Origin: an uncultured Clostridia bacterium
GTDB taxonomy: Bacteria; Bacillota; Clostridia; UBA1381
Direction: 5' to 3'
NCBI GenBank assembly: GCA_934476075.1
Contig: CAKSNH010000004.1
Span: forward strand, 1 to 64,000
DNA: 64,000 nt
This document shows positions 45,478-53,543 of the stretch, piece by piece (position 1 is the first letter of the stretch; each line of letters starts with the position of its first letter). Under the pieces are notes generated by a model, which saw nothing but the letters and a program-made list of their open reading frames with translations, was not told where the DNA came from and did no database searches. A program made the translations under genes and the position numbers.

Positions 45478-46647
45478 TTAATTTACCATAATGCTTGTCG
45501 GACCGTCCGCACCGCCGATAATGCCTATTGACACCGCTTCTTCTGCTACTGCGGCTTTTTCCGGTTCTTCCGCTGTCGGTGCATATTCCGAATCCGGACT
45601 GTTGTTTTCAATCTGTTCCTGTAAATCTTTCTTTTCGTCCTCTAAATATTTCTTGTCTTCCTCGGTCAAATCTTCGTCCTGTAATTCTTCTTCAATGTCA
45701 GCAAGTCTATCCTGACGCCATTGCGAAGAATAGCTTACCTTTTTGCCCGATACGTCAAATCTCTGCGGCTGTGTTGTACCGTAATCGCTTACACTTATCG
45801 AGAATATGATTGACGCATTGTGAGGATTATCCGAAAGGTCTTTACCGCTGAAATTGATAGTACAGTCTGCCGAAACCAGTCTGCCCTCATCGTCAAGTCC
45901 GACTTTCAGGTTGCCGTTTTCTACCTTCATATCCTTTGCTACTTTTAGTCCCGGAGAATATTCATATTCCTGTTGAAGTTCTTCCTCTGTATATTCATAA
46001 TCAGGCACTGCAAATCCTGTTGCAAGTGACAAGCCTACGTTTACAATTTCAGGTATCTGATAACTTTCAAGGTCAATGGCATAAGTATTTATATCATTGT
46101 CCGTATTCACAAGAATAACATTGTTCTTCAAATCACCGACAACTGCGTCCATTGCAAGTTCCGCAAAACGTATTTCCTTGTCTATCAAATCATTGCTGTT
46201 TTCCGTAACATTGAATAAATCGCCTACACTGTCAGAATACATCTCGTCATCATAAACGTAATATTCCATATCCTTGTTTGTTGGTACAGAGCTGTCGGTT
46301 TCGGTATCTGTGTATTTATGCCCCGATATTCTCTGTCCGTCCTGAAAATATTCTTCATTTTCCGAAACATCTCCGCAATCAGTAGATTTTGATATTAAGT
46401 TTAATTTCACGTCACCGTCTGCATTTAAAAGCTGTTTAATATTTATGCTGTATGCTTCTTCGTCATCAATATTCACTTTTCCGTCAAGTGCAAGTGTATA
46501 ATTTTTTTCTTTTAAAAGTTTCTTGCCCGCCTCTTTGCAAGCTGTGTAACCGCTTGAATTAATGTAGTTTGCAAAAGCCGATGTTGACAGCATAACCGCT
46601 CCTACTACCAAAGAAATTGCCATAATTGATTTTTTATTGAATTTCAT
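45478..46647 (-). CDS. Secreted protein of unknown function with C-terminal GGADGPT motif
   Basis: 389 aa. Residues 1-26 are a signal peptide ending AFA. The body (about 30-300) is a soluble, acidic domain I do not recognise. A charged coiled-coil stretch rich in Glu, Asp and Lys follows (about 315-355). The last ~14 residues read IGIIGGADGPTSIM, a motif known from the membrane beta subunits of sodium-pumping decarboxylases (OadB/GcdB), although nothing else here resembles them. That makes automatic annotation as a decarboxylase subunit a risk. Single gene with an AT-rich promoter region. Confidence 0.75.
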   Translation of the reverse strand: MKFNKKSIMAISLVVGAVMLSTSAFANYINSSGYTACKEAGKKLLKEKNYTLALDGKVNIDDEEAYSINIKQLLNADGDVKLNLISKSTDCGDVSENEEYFQDGQRISGHKYTDTETDSSVPTNKDMEYYVYDDEMYSDSVGDLFNVTENSNDLIDKEIRFAELAMDAVVGDLKNNVILVNTDNDINTYAIDLESYQIPEIVNVGLSLATGFAVPDYEYTEEELQQEYEYSPGLKVAKDMKVENGNLKVGLDDEGRLVSADCTINFSGKDLSDNPHNASIIFSISVSDYGTTQPQRFDVSGKKVSYSSQWRQDRLADIEEELQDEDLTEEDKKYLEDEKKDLQEQIENNSPDSEYAPTAEEPEKAAVAEEAVSIGIIGGADGPTSIMVN

Positions 46648-46799
46648 ATTGATACTCCCTTTCCTTTTTAATAATTAAAAATTTTATCTTTTGTACATTG
46701 GATATATCCATATTTATATAATACATCTTTGTTATAAATATTATATAATAAAAAAATAAACATTTTATAAACATTTTAAAAATAATTATAAACAATTTT

Positions 46800-47306
46800 C
46801 ATACCCTTACCGCCAACGCAATACCTACTGCCGAAGGTGCAATAGAATTGGCATTATCCGAAATGCCGATAACCCTGCACGACAGCAAAGCCCTCATTTT
46901 AGGGTACGGCAGAATAGGCAAAGTCCTTGCAAAGGTGCTTGACGCTTTCGGTGCGGACGTGGGTGTGTGTGCAAGAAGATTTGAGTCGCTTGCATGGATA
47001 CATACGATGGGATTTAAGGGAATTAAACTTTGTTCATTGGCTGACAATATAAATAAGTATGACGTTATTTTCAACACCATTCCAAGCATGGTATTAGACA
47101 AACAAATTTTAAGGAATATAAACAAGAAATCATTGATTATTGATTTAGCGTCCAAACCCGGCGGTGTGGATTTTGACACTGCAAGACAATTTGGTCTTCA
47201 CATAATATGGGCACTATCCCTGCCCGGCAAAGTTGCTCCTGTCACTTCGGGGAAAATTATAAAAAATACAGTGCTTAATATTTTAACGGAAATGGGGGTG
47301 ATATAA
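46800..47306 (+). pseudogene. Dipicolinate synthase subunit A fragment (N-terminus lost)
   Basis: Homology begins at about 46815 in mid-protein (NAIPTAEGAIELAL) and runs to a normal C-terminus at 47306. It covers the Rossmann domain with LILGYGRIGKVLAKVL. About half the usual ~290-residue protein, the N-terminal part, is missing, and there is no proper start codon: AT-rich unrelated sequence joins in directly. In spore formers the enzyme makes dipicolinic acid with subunit B. The next fragment overlaps by one base (TAATG), as in the intact operon. Confidence 0.85.
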
Positions 47307-47440
47307 TGGAATTGATTAATAAAAATATTGGTTTTGCAATGACAGGGTCTAGTTGTGCTATGAAATTGATACAATCAAATTTTGAGATTGCAAAAATGTT
47401 GCTTGCCGAACAAATTGCGAAAAAAATTCATCAAAATTGA
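47306..47440 (+). pseudogene. Dipicolinate synthase subunit B fragment (C-terminus lost)
   Basis: ATG at 47306, overlapping the stop of the subunit A fragment, with GGGGGTGA upstream. The first ~20 codons (NKNIGFAMTGSSCA) match the start of the flavoprotein SpoVFB/DpaB. Then the sequence departs from the family and stops after 44 codons instead of ~200. The deletion point is near 47365. Together with the A fragment this is a relic of the spoVF operon. Confidence 0.75.
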
Positions 47441-47449
47441 GAAAACAAA

Positions 47450-47498
47450 AAAGGCACAGTCTAATCAAATGTAACTTTGAATAAACTATGCCTTTTAT
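47450..47498. terminator. Bidirectional terminator at the prophage right edge
   Basis: AAAAAGGCA pairs with TGCCTTTT around a loop of ~25 bases, with T-runs on both sides. It separates the dpaB relic from the XRE gene. Confidence 0.6.
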
Positions 47499-47759
47499 TT
47501 ACTTTTTCCTATTCCCATGCTCCTCTATAATCAGATTATCACCTGTAATAGGAACTTTATTAGGTATACGTTCCAATAACTCCGACAAGTCACAATCAAG
47601 AACCTCACAGATTTTATCAAGCTGTTCAAAACTAAATCTTTCAGCAATATCATTATATAAATCGCTTATTGCATTTGGTCTAATTCCCGTTAATTCCGCA
47701 AGCTGCCGTTGAGTCATTCTGCGTTCACCCAATAATCTTGATAGATGGTTAATAATCAT
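47499..47759 (-). CDS. XRE-family helix-turn-helix protein
   Basis: 86 aa. The HTH is at about residues 16-45 (TQRQLAELTGIRPNAISDLY), of the short YozG/HTH_26 type often found in phages and mobile elements. It is the last gene of the prophage on the minus strand. Function is probably local regulation. Confidence 0.85.
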   Translation of the reverse strand: MIINHLSRLLGERRMTQRQLAELTGIRPNAISDLYNDIAERFSFEQLDKICEVLDCDLSELLERIPNKVPITGDNLIIEEHGNRKK

Positions 47760-47837
47760 CTATAACACCTCATAATATATTATATTATAAAATGCTATAA
47801 TAATTTATTATTTGTTATTTTATATCGAAATACGATA

Positions 47838-48596
47838 TTAATAATTTTTGATTATCAACTCTTTAAATTCTCTTCCCGTTCCACGGTTAATTGATAAATT
47901 GTTATTTCGGCTTATTTCTTCTATGTTATATTCCTTATACAAATCTTTTATGAATTCATCATTATTATAACTCAAAATAAATCTGCCTTTTATCTGCTGT
48001 AAACAATCTCTCAGTCTGATGTGGTCTTTTTCACCAAAATCACAGTTATAATATTTTTCTGTTGTATGATACGGCGGGTCAAGATAAAACAACGCACTCG
48101 GTCTGTCATATACTTTTATTAAATCTTCAAAATCCTTGTTTTCTATAACAACACGGCTTAACCTTTCCTGCACTTTCGGAAAATCTCCTATTTTATCCAC
48201 AATACAAGATGTCGCTGTTTTAAATGACTTTCTGTCCGAACCAAAGCTGCTGCGTATCAAGATAAAATACCTTGCCGCTCTCTGAATATCGGTTAATCCG
48301 CTCATATTTAATTGCTGCTTACAATCCATAAATACTTCACGTGAATGTACTGTATATTGCAGTTCTTTTTCCAATGCCTCTCTATGATATTTTAAACATC
48401 GGTATAAATTAACCAGATTACTGTCAATATCATTAAATATTTCGCATTTTGCGTGTAAATCTTTTGAAAATAACACCCAGCCTGCACCGCCGAATACTTC
48501 AATATATCTGTCATAACTTTCACTTTCGGGAAACCTTTCGGTTATCGCCTTTCTAAGTAATTTCTTACCGCCAATCCAACTAATAAAACTATCCAT
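47838..48596 (-). CDS. D12-class DNA adenine methylase (Dam-like)
   Basis: 252 aa. The SAM-binding motif is in the N-terminal FGGAGW, preceded by SWIGGKK, and the catalytic DPPY motif is in FYLDPPYHT (about residue 172). The family methylates adenine N6, often in GATC. No restriction gene is adjacent, so it is an orphan phage methylase, probably protecting the phage genome from host restriction. An AAAGGTG site precedes the ATG. Confidence 0.93.
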   Translation of the reverse strand: MDSFISWIGGKKLLRKAITERFPESESYDRYIEVFGGAGWVLFSKDLHAKCEIFNDIDSNLVNLYRCLKYHREALEKELQYTVHSREVFMDCKQQLNMSGLTDIQRAARYFILIRSSFGSDRKSFKTATSCIVDKIGDFPKVQERLSRVVIENKDFEDLIKVYDRPSALFYLDPPYHTTEKYYNCDFGEKDHIRLRDCLQQIKGRFILSYNNDEFIKDLYKEYNIEEISRNNNLSINRGTGREFKELIIKNY

Positions 48597-48658
48597 TATA
48601 ATATCACCTTTCGTTAAATAAAATTTGAGGTGTTACAGATGATATTATAAGTAAATTA

Positions 48659-49396
48659 TTATTTTTTCTCCAACATTCTCCCCATAATCACCATACCCCT
48701 GAGCATATCACCGCTCACATTAATATCCCCGTTCTCGTCACCACGCATCACACCGCTGTCAATCAGCTTTTGCACCGTGCCCCTACCCCAATCGGGAACA
48801 TCGGCGATTGTCTTGTATACGGGATTTCGGTCTTTCATTCCCTGTACAATCCCATATAAATTGGTCAAACTTTCATCAATCGCCTTAACCTTTGCTTTTT
48901 CCGCCTCTGTCATTTCGTCATCACTCCCATTCATAACCTGTAACTTAAATTTCTCCCACACCGAATTATCCAAAAACGTCTTTGGACAATCTTTCAGTGT
49001 CACATCATAATGCCGCACAACATGGTCAATATCAATATTGTACTTGCTCATCAAATACCGCACCAATTCCGCCGTATTGCGTTCCACCGCCAAATTACGG
49101 CTCACACTGTTGCACATTTCCACACCGATTGCATTAGCGTTTCTGCACTCCGCATGATAATACTTTTTCGCACCGCAGTGCCATGCAACGTCCTTATCCT
49201 CTACGCACTGCCAAATACTGCTTTCATCAACAAAATAATGTGCGGACGAACCCCGATACTCCGATTTAAAATACTTCGTATTATTGTAAGCCGTATCGCC
49301 AACATTGCCCGTATAATGCACAACAATGTATTTTATGTCCCTCTTTGATTTAACTGTCCGGTTTATCGCCGTCAGATTTTTCTCTATCTTCAACAT
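48659..49396 (-). CDS. N-acetylmuramoyl-L-alanine amidase (phage endolysin)
   Basis: 245 aa. The amidase_2/PGRP domain covers about residues 15-150, with zinc-ligand histidines in VVHYTGN and HYDVTLKDCPK and a conserved SAHYFVDE. The C-terminal ~60 residues are a small domain with WGRGTVQKLI, possibly wall-binding. It starts inside the holin gene (47-base overlap), giving a holin-endolysin lysis cassette. Confidence 0.93.
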   Translation of the reverse strand: MLKIEKNLTAINRTVKSKRDIKYIVVHYTGNVGDTAYNNTKYFKSEYRGSSAHYFVDESSIWQCVEDKDVAWHCGAKKYYHAECRNANAIGVEMCNSVSRNLAVERNTAELVRYLMSKYNIDIDHVVRHYDVTLKDCPKTFLDNSVWEKFKLQVMNGSDDEMTEAEKAKVKAIDESLTNLYGIVQGMKDRNPVYKTIADVPDWGRGTVQKLIDSGVMRGDENGDINVSGDMLRGMVIMGRMLEKK

Positions 49397-49796
49397 TTTG
49401 TGTCCCCCTTAATTGTAATAATACTGCCTTTAATTTCGGCGGTATACCGCCACCGCCGTTAATCTCCGCACAATTTTCCAATAAACTCAATCCCTCGTTT
49501 GCGATAAAGAACATAATCACAATTTCCCTAAGCATAATCTTGTCACCGATTACGGTCTGCAACACATTCGCCGTCACAACCATAATCAAAATTACAATCT
49601 TCTTTGCAATACCCTTGAATCCTATCTCGCTTGATAATCTTTTCGTGTACCAGCCTTTCAAAAGTCCCGTTATGTAATCCAAAATAATCAGCGTTATCAA
49701 CGCACAAAGCAATGTATCCCATGCCCCGAATGCCCACGCAAACACACCGCCGAAAATACCTACCACAACACTTATCCAATTAAAAAATTTATCCAT
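49350..49796 (-). CDS. Phage holin (phi-LC3/Cph1-TcdE type)
   Basis: 148 aa with three hydrophobic segments (about 8-25, 30-45, 65-85) and the family-typical DYITGLLKGW. The charged tail is usual for holins. It should form membrane holes to release the amidase encoded next, which it overlaps. Confidence 0.88.
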   Translation of the reverse strand: MDKFFNWISVVVGIFGGVFAWAFGAWDTLLCALITLIILDYITGLLKGWYTKRLSSEIGFKGIAKKIVILIMVVTANVLQTVIGDKIMLREIVIMFFIANEGLSLLENCAEINGGGGIPPKLKAVLLQLRGTQNVEDREKSDGDKPDS

Positions 49797-49814
49797 TCTT
49801 ACTCACTCCCTCAA

Positions 49815-49916
49815 TAAAAAAGCTTCTGATAGAAGCACCGCCTGCGGGCGGAGGAATAAGGTAGCATTTTTGATTTTTCGTCATTGCGTTTTACGCAATT
49901 TCCTACAAATTAAAGC
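49815..49916. repeat. Dispersed ~100 bp hairpin repeat, copy 3 (inside prophage)
   Basis: It closely matches the copy at 9415: AAAAAAGCTT start, CGCCTGCGGGCG hairpin, TAGCATTTTTGATTTT core, TTGCGTTTTACGCAA hairpin and CAAATTAAA end. It lies between the holin gene and a small late gene of the prophage. Confidence 0.9.
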
Positions 49917-49949
49917 AGCGGCGGATTTACTCCGCCGTCTGCTCCAAAA

Positions 49950-50099
49950 TCAATACTTGATACCCAATTCTTTTTTCAGCTGTTCAATCTCGCTGTTCGA
50001 CAATTTCGGATAACTCTTAATAATGTCGTAAAAATCCTCACCGTCTCTCATGCGATTTTGAATTGCTCGTCTGATAATTCTAAGTTGTAATGCTGTCAT
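49950..50099 (-). CDS. Small phage late protein, 49 aa
   Basis: 49 aa starting MTALQLRIIRRAIQ, with a helical, charged C-terminus (SEIEQLKKELGIKY). It starts six bases after the tail-fibre stop codon, and GGGGGTTGATT is the ribosome site. It holds the position of the short XkdX-like proteins found after tail fibres, but I could not assign it to that family. Confidence 0.65.
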   Translation of the reverse strand: MTALQLRIIRRAIQNRMRDGEDFYDIIKSYPKLSNSEIEQLKKELGIKY

Positions 50100-50104
50100 A
50101 ATAA

Positions 50105-51046
50105 TCAACCCCCTATAATTTCCGCTATTGTATTTTCCAAATCCTCAACCCTTGCCGATACGCTCTCCGCATAACCTCCGCTTGTGATAAGATTACTGCT
50201 ATTCTCTGTCGGTGCGGTGTCCTTATCCGTAATATCAGCCGATACATGAGCGTGGCTTGTACTCGCTTTTCCGGATAATGCTCCATACACTCCGCCGCTT
50301 GAAATTAATGCGTTGCTGTTTTTAGTAGGCGTTGCGTCAATATCATTGATGTCTCCACTTCCATGAGTATGCACCTTTTCTGCCTTTCCATCTATTAGTG
50401 ACATCAGTGTAGTGCTCAGCATAGCAGATGTTATACTTCCGTTCTTTATACCAAAATGTCCGATAATATATGCCGTTCCTTCATCAGAAAGCATAAGTAC
50501 ATATACAATATCTTCATCAAGATAAACAACTTCATTACCTTTACAATCAACAATATTGTATGATACACCATTTATCTTTACATTTGCAAAATCATAATCC
50601 GGATAGCTTTCTGACACACCAAACATAACAATGCTGGCACGTCCGAAAGTTTCTTCACCAATATATTCATAACAAACGCCGTCTTTATTATTGTGCGTCT
50701 TAAATTCTCCTGTCAAATTTCCCAACGGCTTTACATCCGCCCAACTTTTTACTTGGTTGAAGCTCACCCCATGCGGATTTGTTTTATCCGATGTATGCTT
50801 CTCAAAACTTGTTTTGTCAGTTTTCTTGTCAAGTGCCGCCTGCACTGCATTTGATACAGGCTTATTCTTGTCGCTTGTGTTATCGACATTACCCAGTCCG
50901 ACCTGCGATTTTGTGACCTTGTGCGGATTTGACACATCTTTTTTATGCTCTTCCGCTATACCGTAAATATCCGCAAAATTAGCCTTGACTATCGGATACC
51001 ATTCACTCAATAATGTATCGCCGTCATAATTTGTGTTATTAGCCAT
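50105..51046 (-). CDS. Phage tail fibre protein
   Basis: 313 aa. Repeated tail-fibre motifs VGLGNVDNTSDKNKPVS, NPHGVSFNQV and TPTKNSNALISSGG occur, the last two patterns twice each, as in receptor-binding tail fibres. A coiled-coil-like end (SARVEDLENTIAEI) is consistent with trimerisation. It lies 18 bases after the tail-spike gene. Confidence 0.88.
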   Translation of the reverse strand: MANNTNYDGDTLLSEWYPIVKANFADIYGIAEEHKKDVSNPHKVTKSQVGLGNVDNTSDKNKPVSNAVQAALDKKTDKTSFEKHTSDKTNPHGVSFNQVKSWADVKPLGNLTGEFKTHNNKDGVCYEYIGEETFGRASIVMFGVSESYPDYDFANVKINGVSYNIVDCKGNEVVYLDEDIVYVLMLSDEGTAYIIGHFGIKNGSITSAMLSTTLMSLIDGKAEKVHTHGSGDINDIDATPTKNSNALISSGGVYGALSGKASTSHAHVSADITDKDTAPTENSSNLITSGGYAESVSARVEDLENTIAEIIGG

Positions 51047-51064
51047 TTATAATACCTCCCAACG

Positions 51065-52696
51065 TTACTCCTCGCTTGATTTCAAGCTGTCAATCCTGCT
51101 GTCCAGCCTGTTTATTTCCCTTTGAAAATAGTTATGCATTGCAATGTCTTCACCGTTGAATTTTAGGGTTTCCGCCTTTATATTCAGGCACTTCCCGTCA
51201 CTTTCATTTGCCTCTATTATTGCGAGTATTTTTCCGCTTGCGTTTGCACCTGTACCGTAAAAATAAATTTTAGGGTCTTCCTTAACATTTCCCAGACTAA
51301 GGCTGTCGCCTATAACCGCACTCCGGCGTGTATTTATATTTCCGGCAAATTCGGCATAGCCCTCATTATTGATGTACACCGTCCTCACACTGCCGTCTTG
51401 GTTATACAGTTCAAATACAAATTCACCGATGTCTTCTTCTTTTTCTCTAACATAACCAAATCTCTGACGTACATTACCGTCATCATCGCAAACCACAAGC
51501 AAATCTCCCTCAATGCTGAATCTTTTATTTGTACTCAAAAGATTGTTTACAGTGGTGTCAACCTTGCCGATAAGATAATTCGTTTTAACATCACCGTTTG
51601 TATTTGAAACCTTATCAAATGTATTGGTCTGCTCGTTCATCAATTTAAGGTAAAACCATAAATCTGTCTTTACATGACCGATAGTAACCGCAGTATTAAC
51701 CGGCTCATACGGATAATACGTTATTTTCGTGACACGCTCCGAAACTGCGTCAACCCCGATACTCAAATCGGTAACATGAACGGTATCGCCGATTTCGACC
51801 TTTTCAATCTCGCCGTATTCCGACAATTTCGACAAATCAACCAGCTTGCCGTCAAGAGTTATCTTCGGCACGTCTATACGGTCTGCATTATTCTCCGAAA
51901 ATTCAAACTCTGCACGGCTCAAAAGCTCCGCAGCCTTGGTTATATCGTTATAATCAATATGCCCCTCTTTTATACCGTATTTATCAATATTCGGACTGTC
52001 GATATATTGTATATCGCTGTTTACACTGCCTATATGCAAATCGTTCTGCCCATACGGGTAAAGCCTTGTAATCATATCGGCAATATTAACTTCCTTTGTT
52101 ATCGACTGTGCATTTTTTGTTGTGTCTATCCGCACACCGCTGTCATGCCCGATACGCTTAACAATAGCCAGTTTTCGGTTATCAACATACAATTCACCGA
52201 ACCCCACATTTTTGATTATGGTATTTATCACATCAACCGGTGTAATTTTGGACTGTTTCCAAAAATCTATTTTGCCGTCAATCCACTCCATACCCAAATC
52301 CGACACTTCTTTTTCCGACAGCACCTCAAACCCTTTGCTCGAAAGTGCCGCCGTCATTTCCGTTCCCGTCATAATCTCATACGGATATTTTCCCATGTAA
52401 TTATTGATACACTGTATATGCGTTTTTTCATTGTCACGGTATATGTGCAGTGCCGTAACCTTTTTCATGCTGTTGCTGCTGTCGGTAATACCGGCAATTC
52501 TGAACAGCTGTCCCTCGCACTTAACTAACCGGTTTTCGGTAATCTCCCCCGACATATCCGCCGTATTCGGATATGAAAATTCAAGCCTGTAATCGCCGTT
52601 TATTTCACACTGAATATTTACGTCAGCCGCCTCATGCAGTAAACCGATACCGTTTTTTGAATAGTCGGTTTCGTTCCATTCATATAACACCAACAT
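51065..52696 (-). CDS. Phage tail-tip/endopeptidase-like structural protein
   Basis: 543 aa from the ATG at 52696 (MLVLYEWNETD). The longer frame to 52750 lies within the previous gene. The N-terminal ~350 residues match the Prophage_tail / siphovirus tail-tip domain (LLHEAADVNIQCEING). The rest holds DGSVRTVYINNEGYAEFAG-like repeats and a helical C-terminus. It is the baseplate hub downstream of Dit, overlapping it by 17 bases. Confidence 0.87.
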   Translation of the reverse strand: MLVLYEWNETDYSKNGIGLLHEAADVNIQCEINGDYRLEFSYPNTADMSGEITENRLVKCEGQLFRIAGITDSSNSMKKVTALHIYRDNEKTHIQCINNYMGKYPYEIMTGTEMTAALSSKGFEVLSEKEVSDLGMEWIDGKIDFWKQSKITPVDVINTIIKNVGFGELYVDNRKLAIVKRIGHDSGVRIDTTKNAQSITKEVNIADMITRLYPYGQNDLHIGSVNSDIQYIDSPNIDKYGIKEGHIDYNDITKAAELLSRAEFEFSENNADRIDVPKITLDGKLVDLSKLSEYGEIEKVEIGDTVHVTDLSIGVDAVSERVTKITYYPYEPVNTAVTIGHVKTDLWFYLKLMNEQTNTFDKVSNTNGDVKTNYLIGKVDTTVNNLLSTNKRFSIEGDLLVVCDDDGNVRQRFGYVREKEEDIGEFVFELYNQDGSVRTVYINNEGYAEFAGNINTRRSAVIGDSLSLGNVKEDPKIYFYGTGANASGKILAIIEANESDGKCLNIKAETLKFNGEDIAMHNYFQREINRLDSRIDSLKSSEE

Positions 52697-53540
52697 TTTG
52701 CTCACCCCCAAACATAGGATTGTTATAAATAAATTTCGGTGTATAAACAACTCTCATATTGACTTCACTGCCGACTGTGATTTTGAGTTTATTCGCACCC
52801 GATTTCAGTTCAAAAAATTCACCGGAACTGTATTTGTTCATCATTTCCCCCGACACCGTAAAACACTGTTTTTGAGTATCTACCGATAATTTTTCAAATG
52901 CCTTGCTGTATTCAAGCGTTTTATCACCGCAAACAATAGTTAAACTGCCGCATGACCCGACAAATTCAAATACGGGACGTGCATAGTATGTACCCAGATT
53001 TATTACGGTTATGGTATTTGAGCCTTTTGACAGTGCAAAATTAAAGTATGTGCTTGGGTCTAACCGTACATCGGATTTCAGTGGAATATCCGTACCCAAA
53101 ACGATATTTTCCAAATCATCAGAATTAAATACACTTTCACTCCACGGCTTTACCCTGAACTGAACGCTTACGACTGCCTCTCTGCCGTAAATCTTGGGTG
53201 CAAAATCAATACCGTTCAGCACTTTCGCCTGCCATTTAACATATGGCATATCGTCAAAACCCAATTCGCCGCTGCCCATGAGCCACATTGCGATTGAACT
53301 TAATTTATTATGCAAATTCTGAATTGTGTCTGCCTGTACAAGTATCTCCATTTCAAATATCCTGTCTTCATAAAACGGTCTGTTATATGCGTTTGCACTT
53401 GAAAAATCATACTGACTGTCACTGTTTTGTACCGATACCGTTACATTTTTCTGTGCCGGCAGAATCGGGCGGTTTTTCGTTTTGGTCATAATCCCGAAGT
53501 AATCGGAATGAATGTCCTTGAATTTAAACTTTGTAAACAT
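52680..53540 (-). CDS. Distal tail protein (Dit)
   Basis: 286 aa. The start (TKFKFKDIHSDYFGI) and the middle (FYEDRIFEMEI, LPAQKN) match Dit/SipA-type siphovirus distal tail proteins. The C-terminal half is the galectin-like domain. It sits 3 bases after the tape-measure gene, in the usual order. Confidence 0.9.
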   Translation of the reverse strand: MFTKFKFKDIHSDYFGIMTKTKNRPILPAQKNVTVSVQNSDSQYDFSSANAYNRPFYEDRIFEMEILVQADTIQNLHNKLSSIAMWLMGSGELGFDDMPYVKWQAKVLNGIDFAPKIYGREAVVSVQFRVKPWSESVFNSDDLENIVLGTDIPLKSDVRLDPSTYFNFALSKGSNTITVINLGTYYARPVFEFVGSCGSLTIVCGDKTLEYSKAFEKLSVDTQKQCFTVSGEMMNKYSSGEFFELKSGANKLKITVGSEVNMRVVYTPKFIYNNPMFGGEQNVGVI

Positions 53541-53543
53541 ACC

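Noticed and set aside
45478..46647. Annotation as sodium-translocating decarboxylase beta subunit
   Set aside because: Only the last ~14 residues match; the protein has a signal peptide and no multi-helix membrane domain.
51674..52528. Plus-strand ORF of 284 codons opposite the tail-tip gene
   Set aside because: It is the antisense shadow of a clear phage structural gene and has no start signal or family resemblance.
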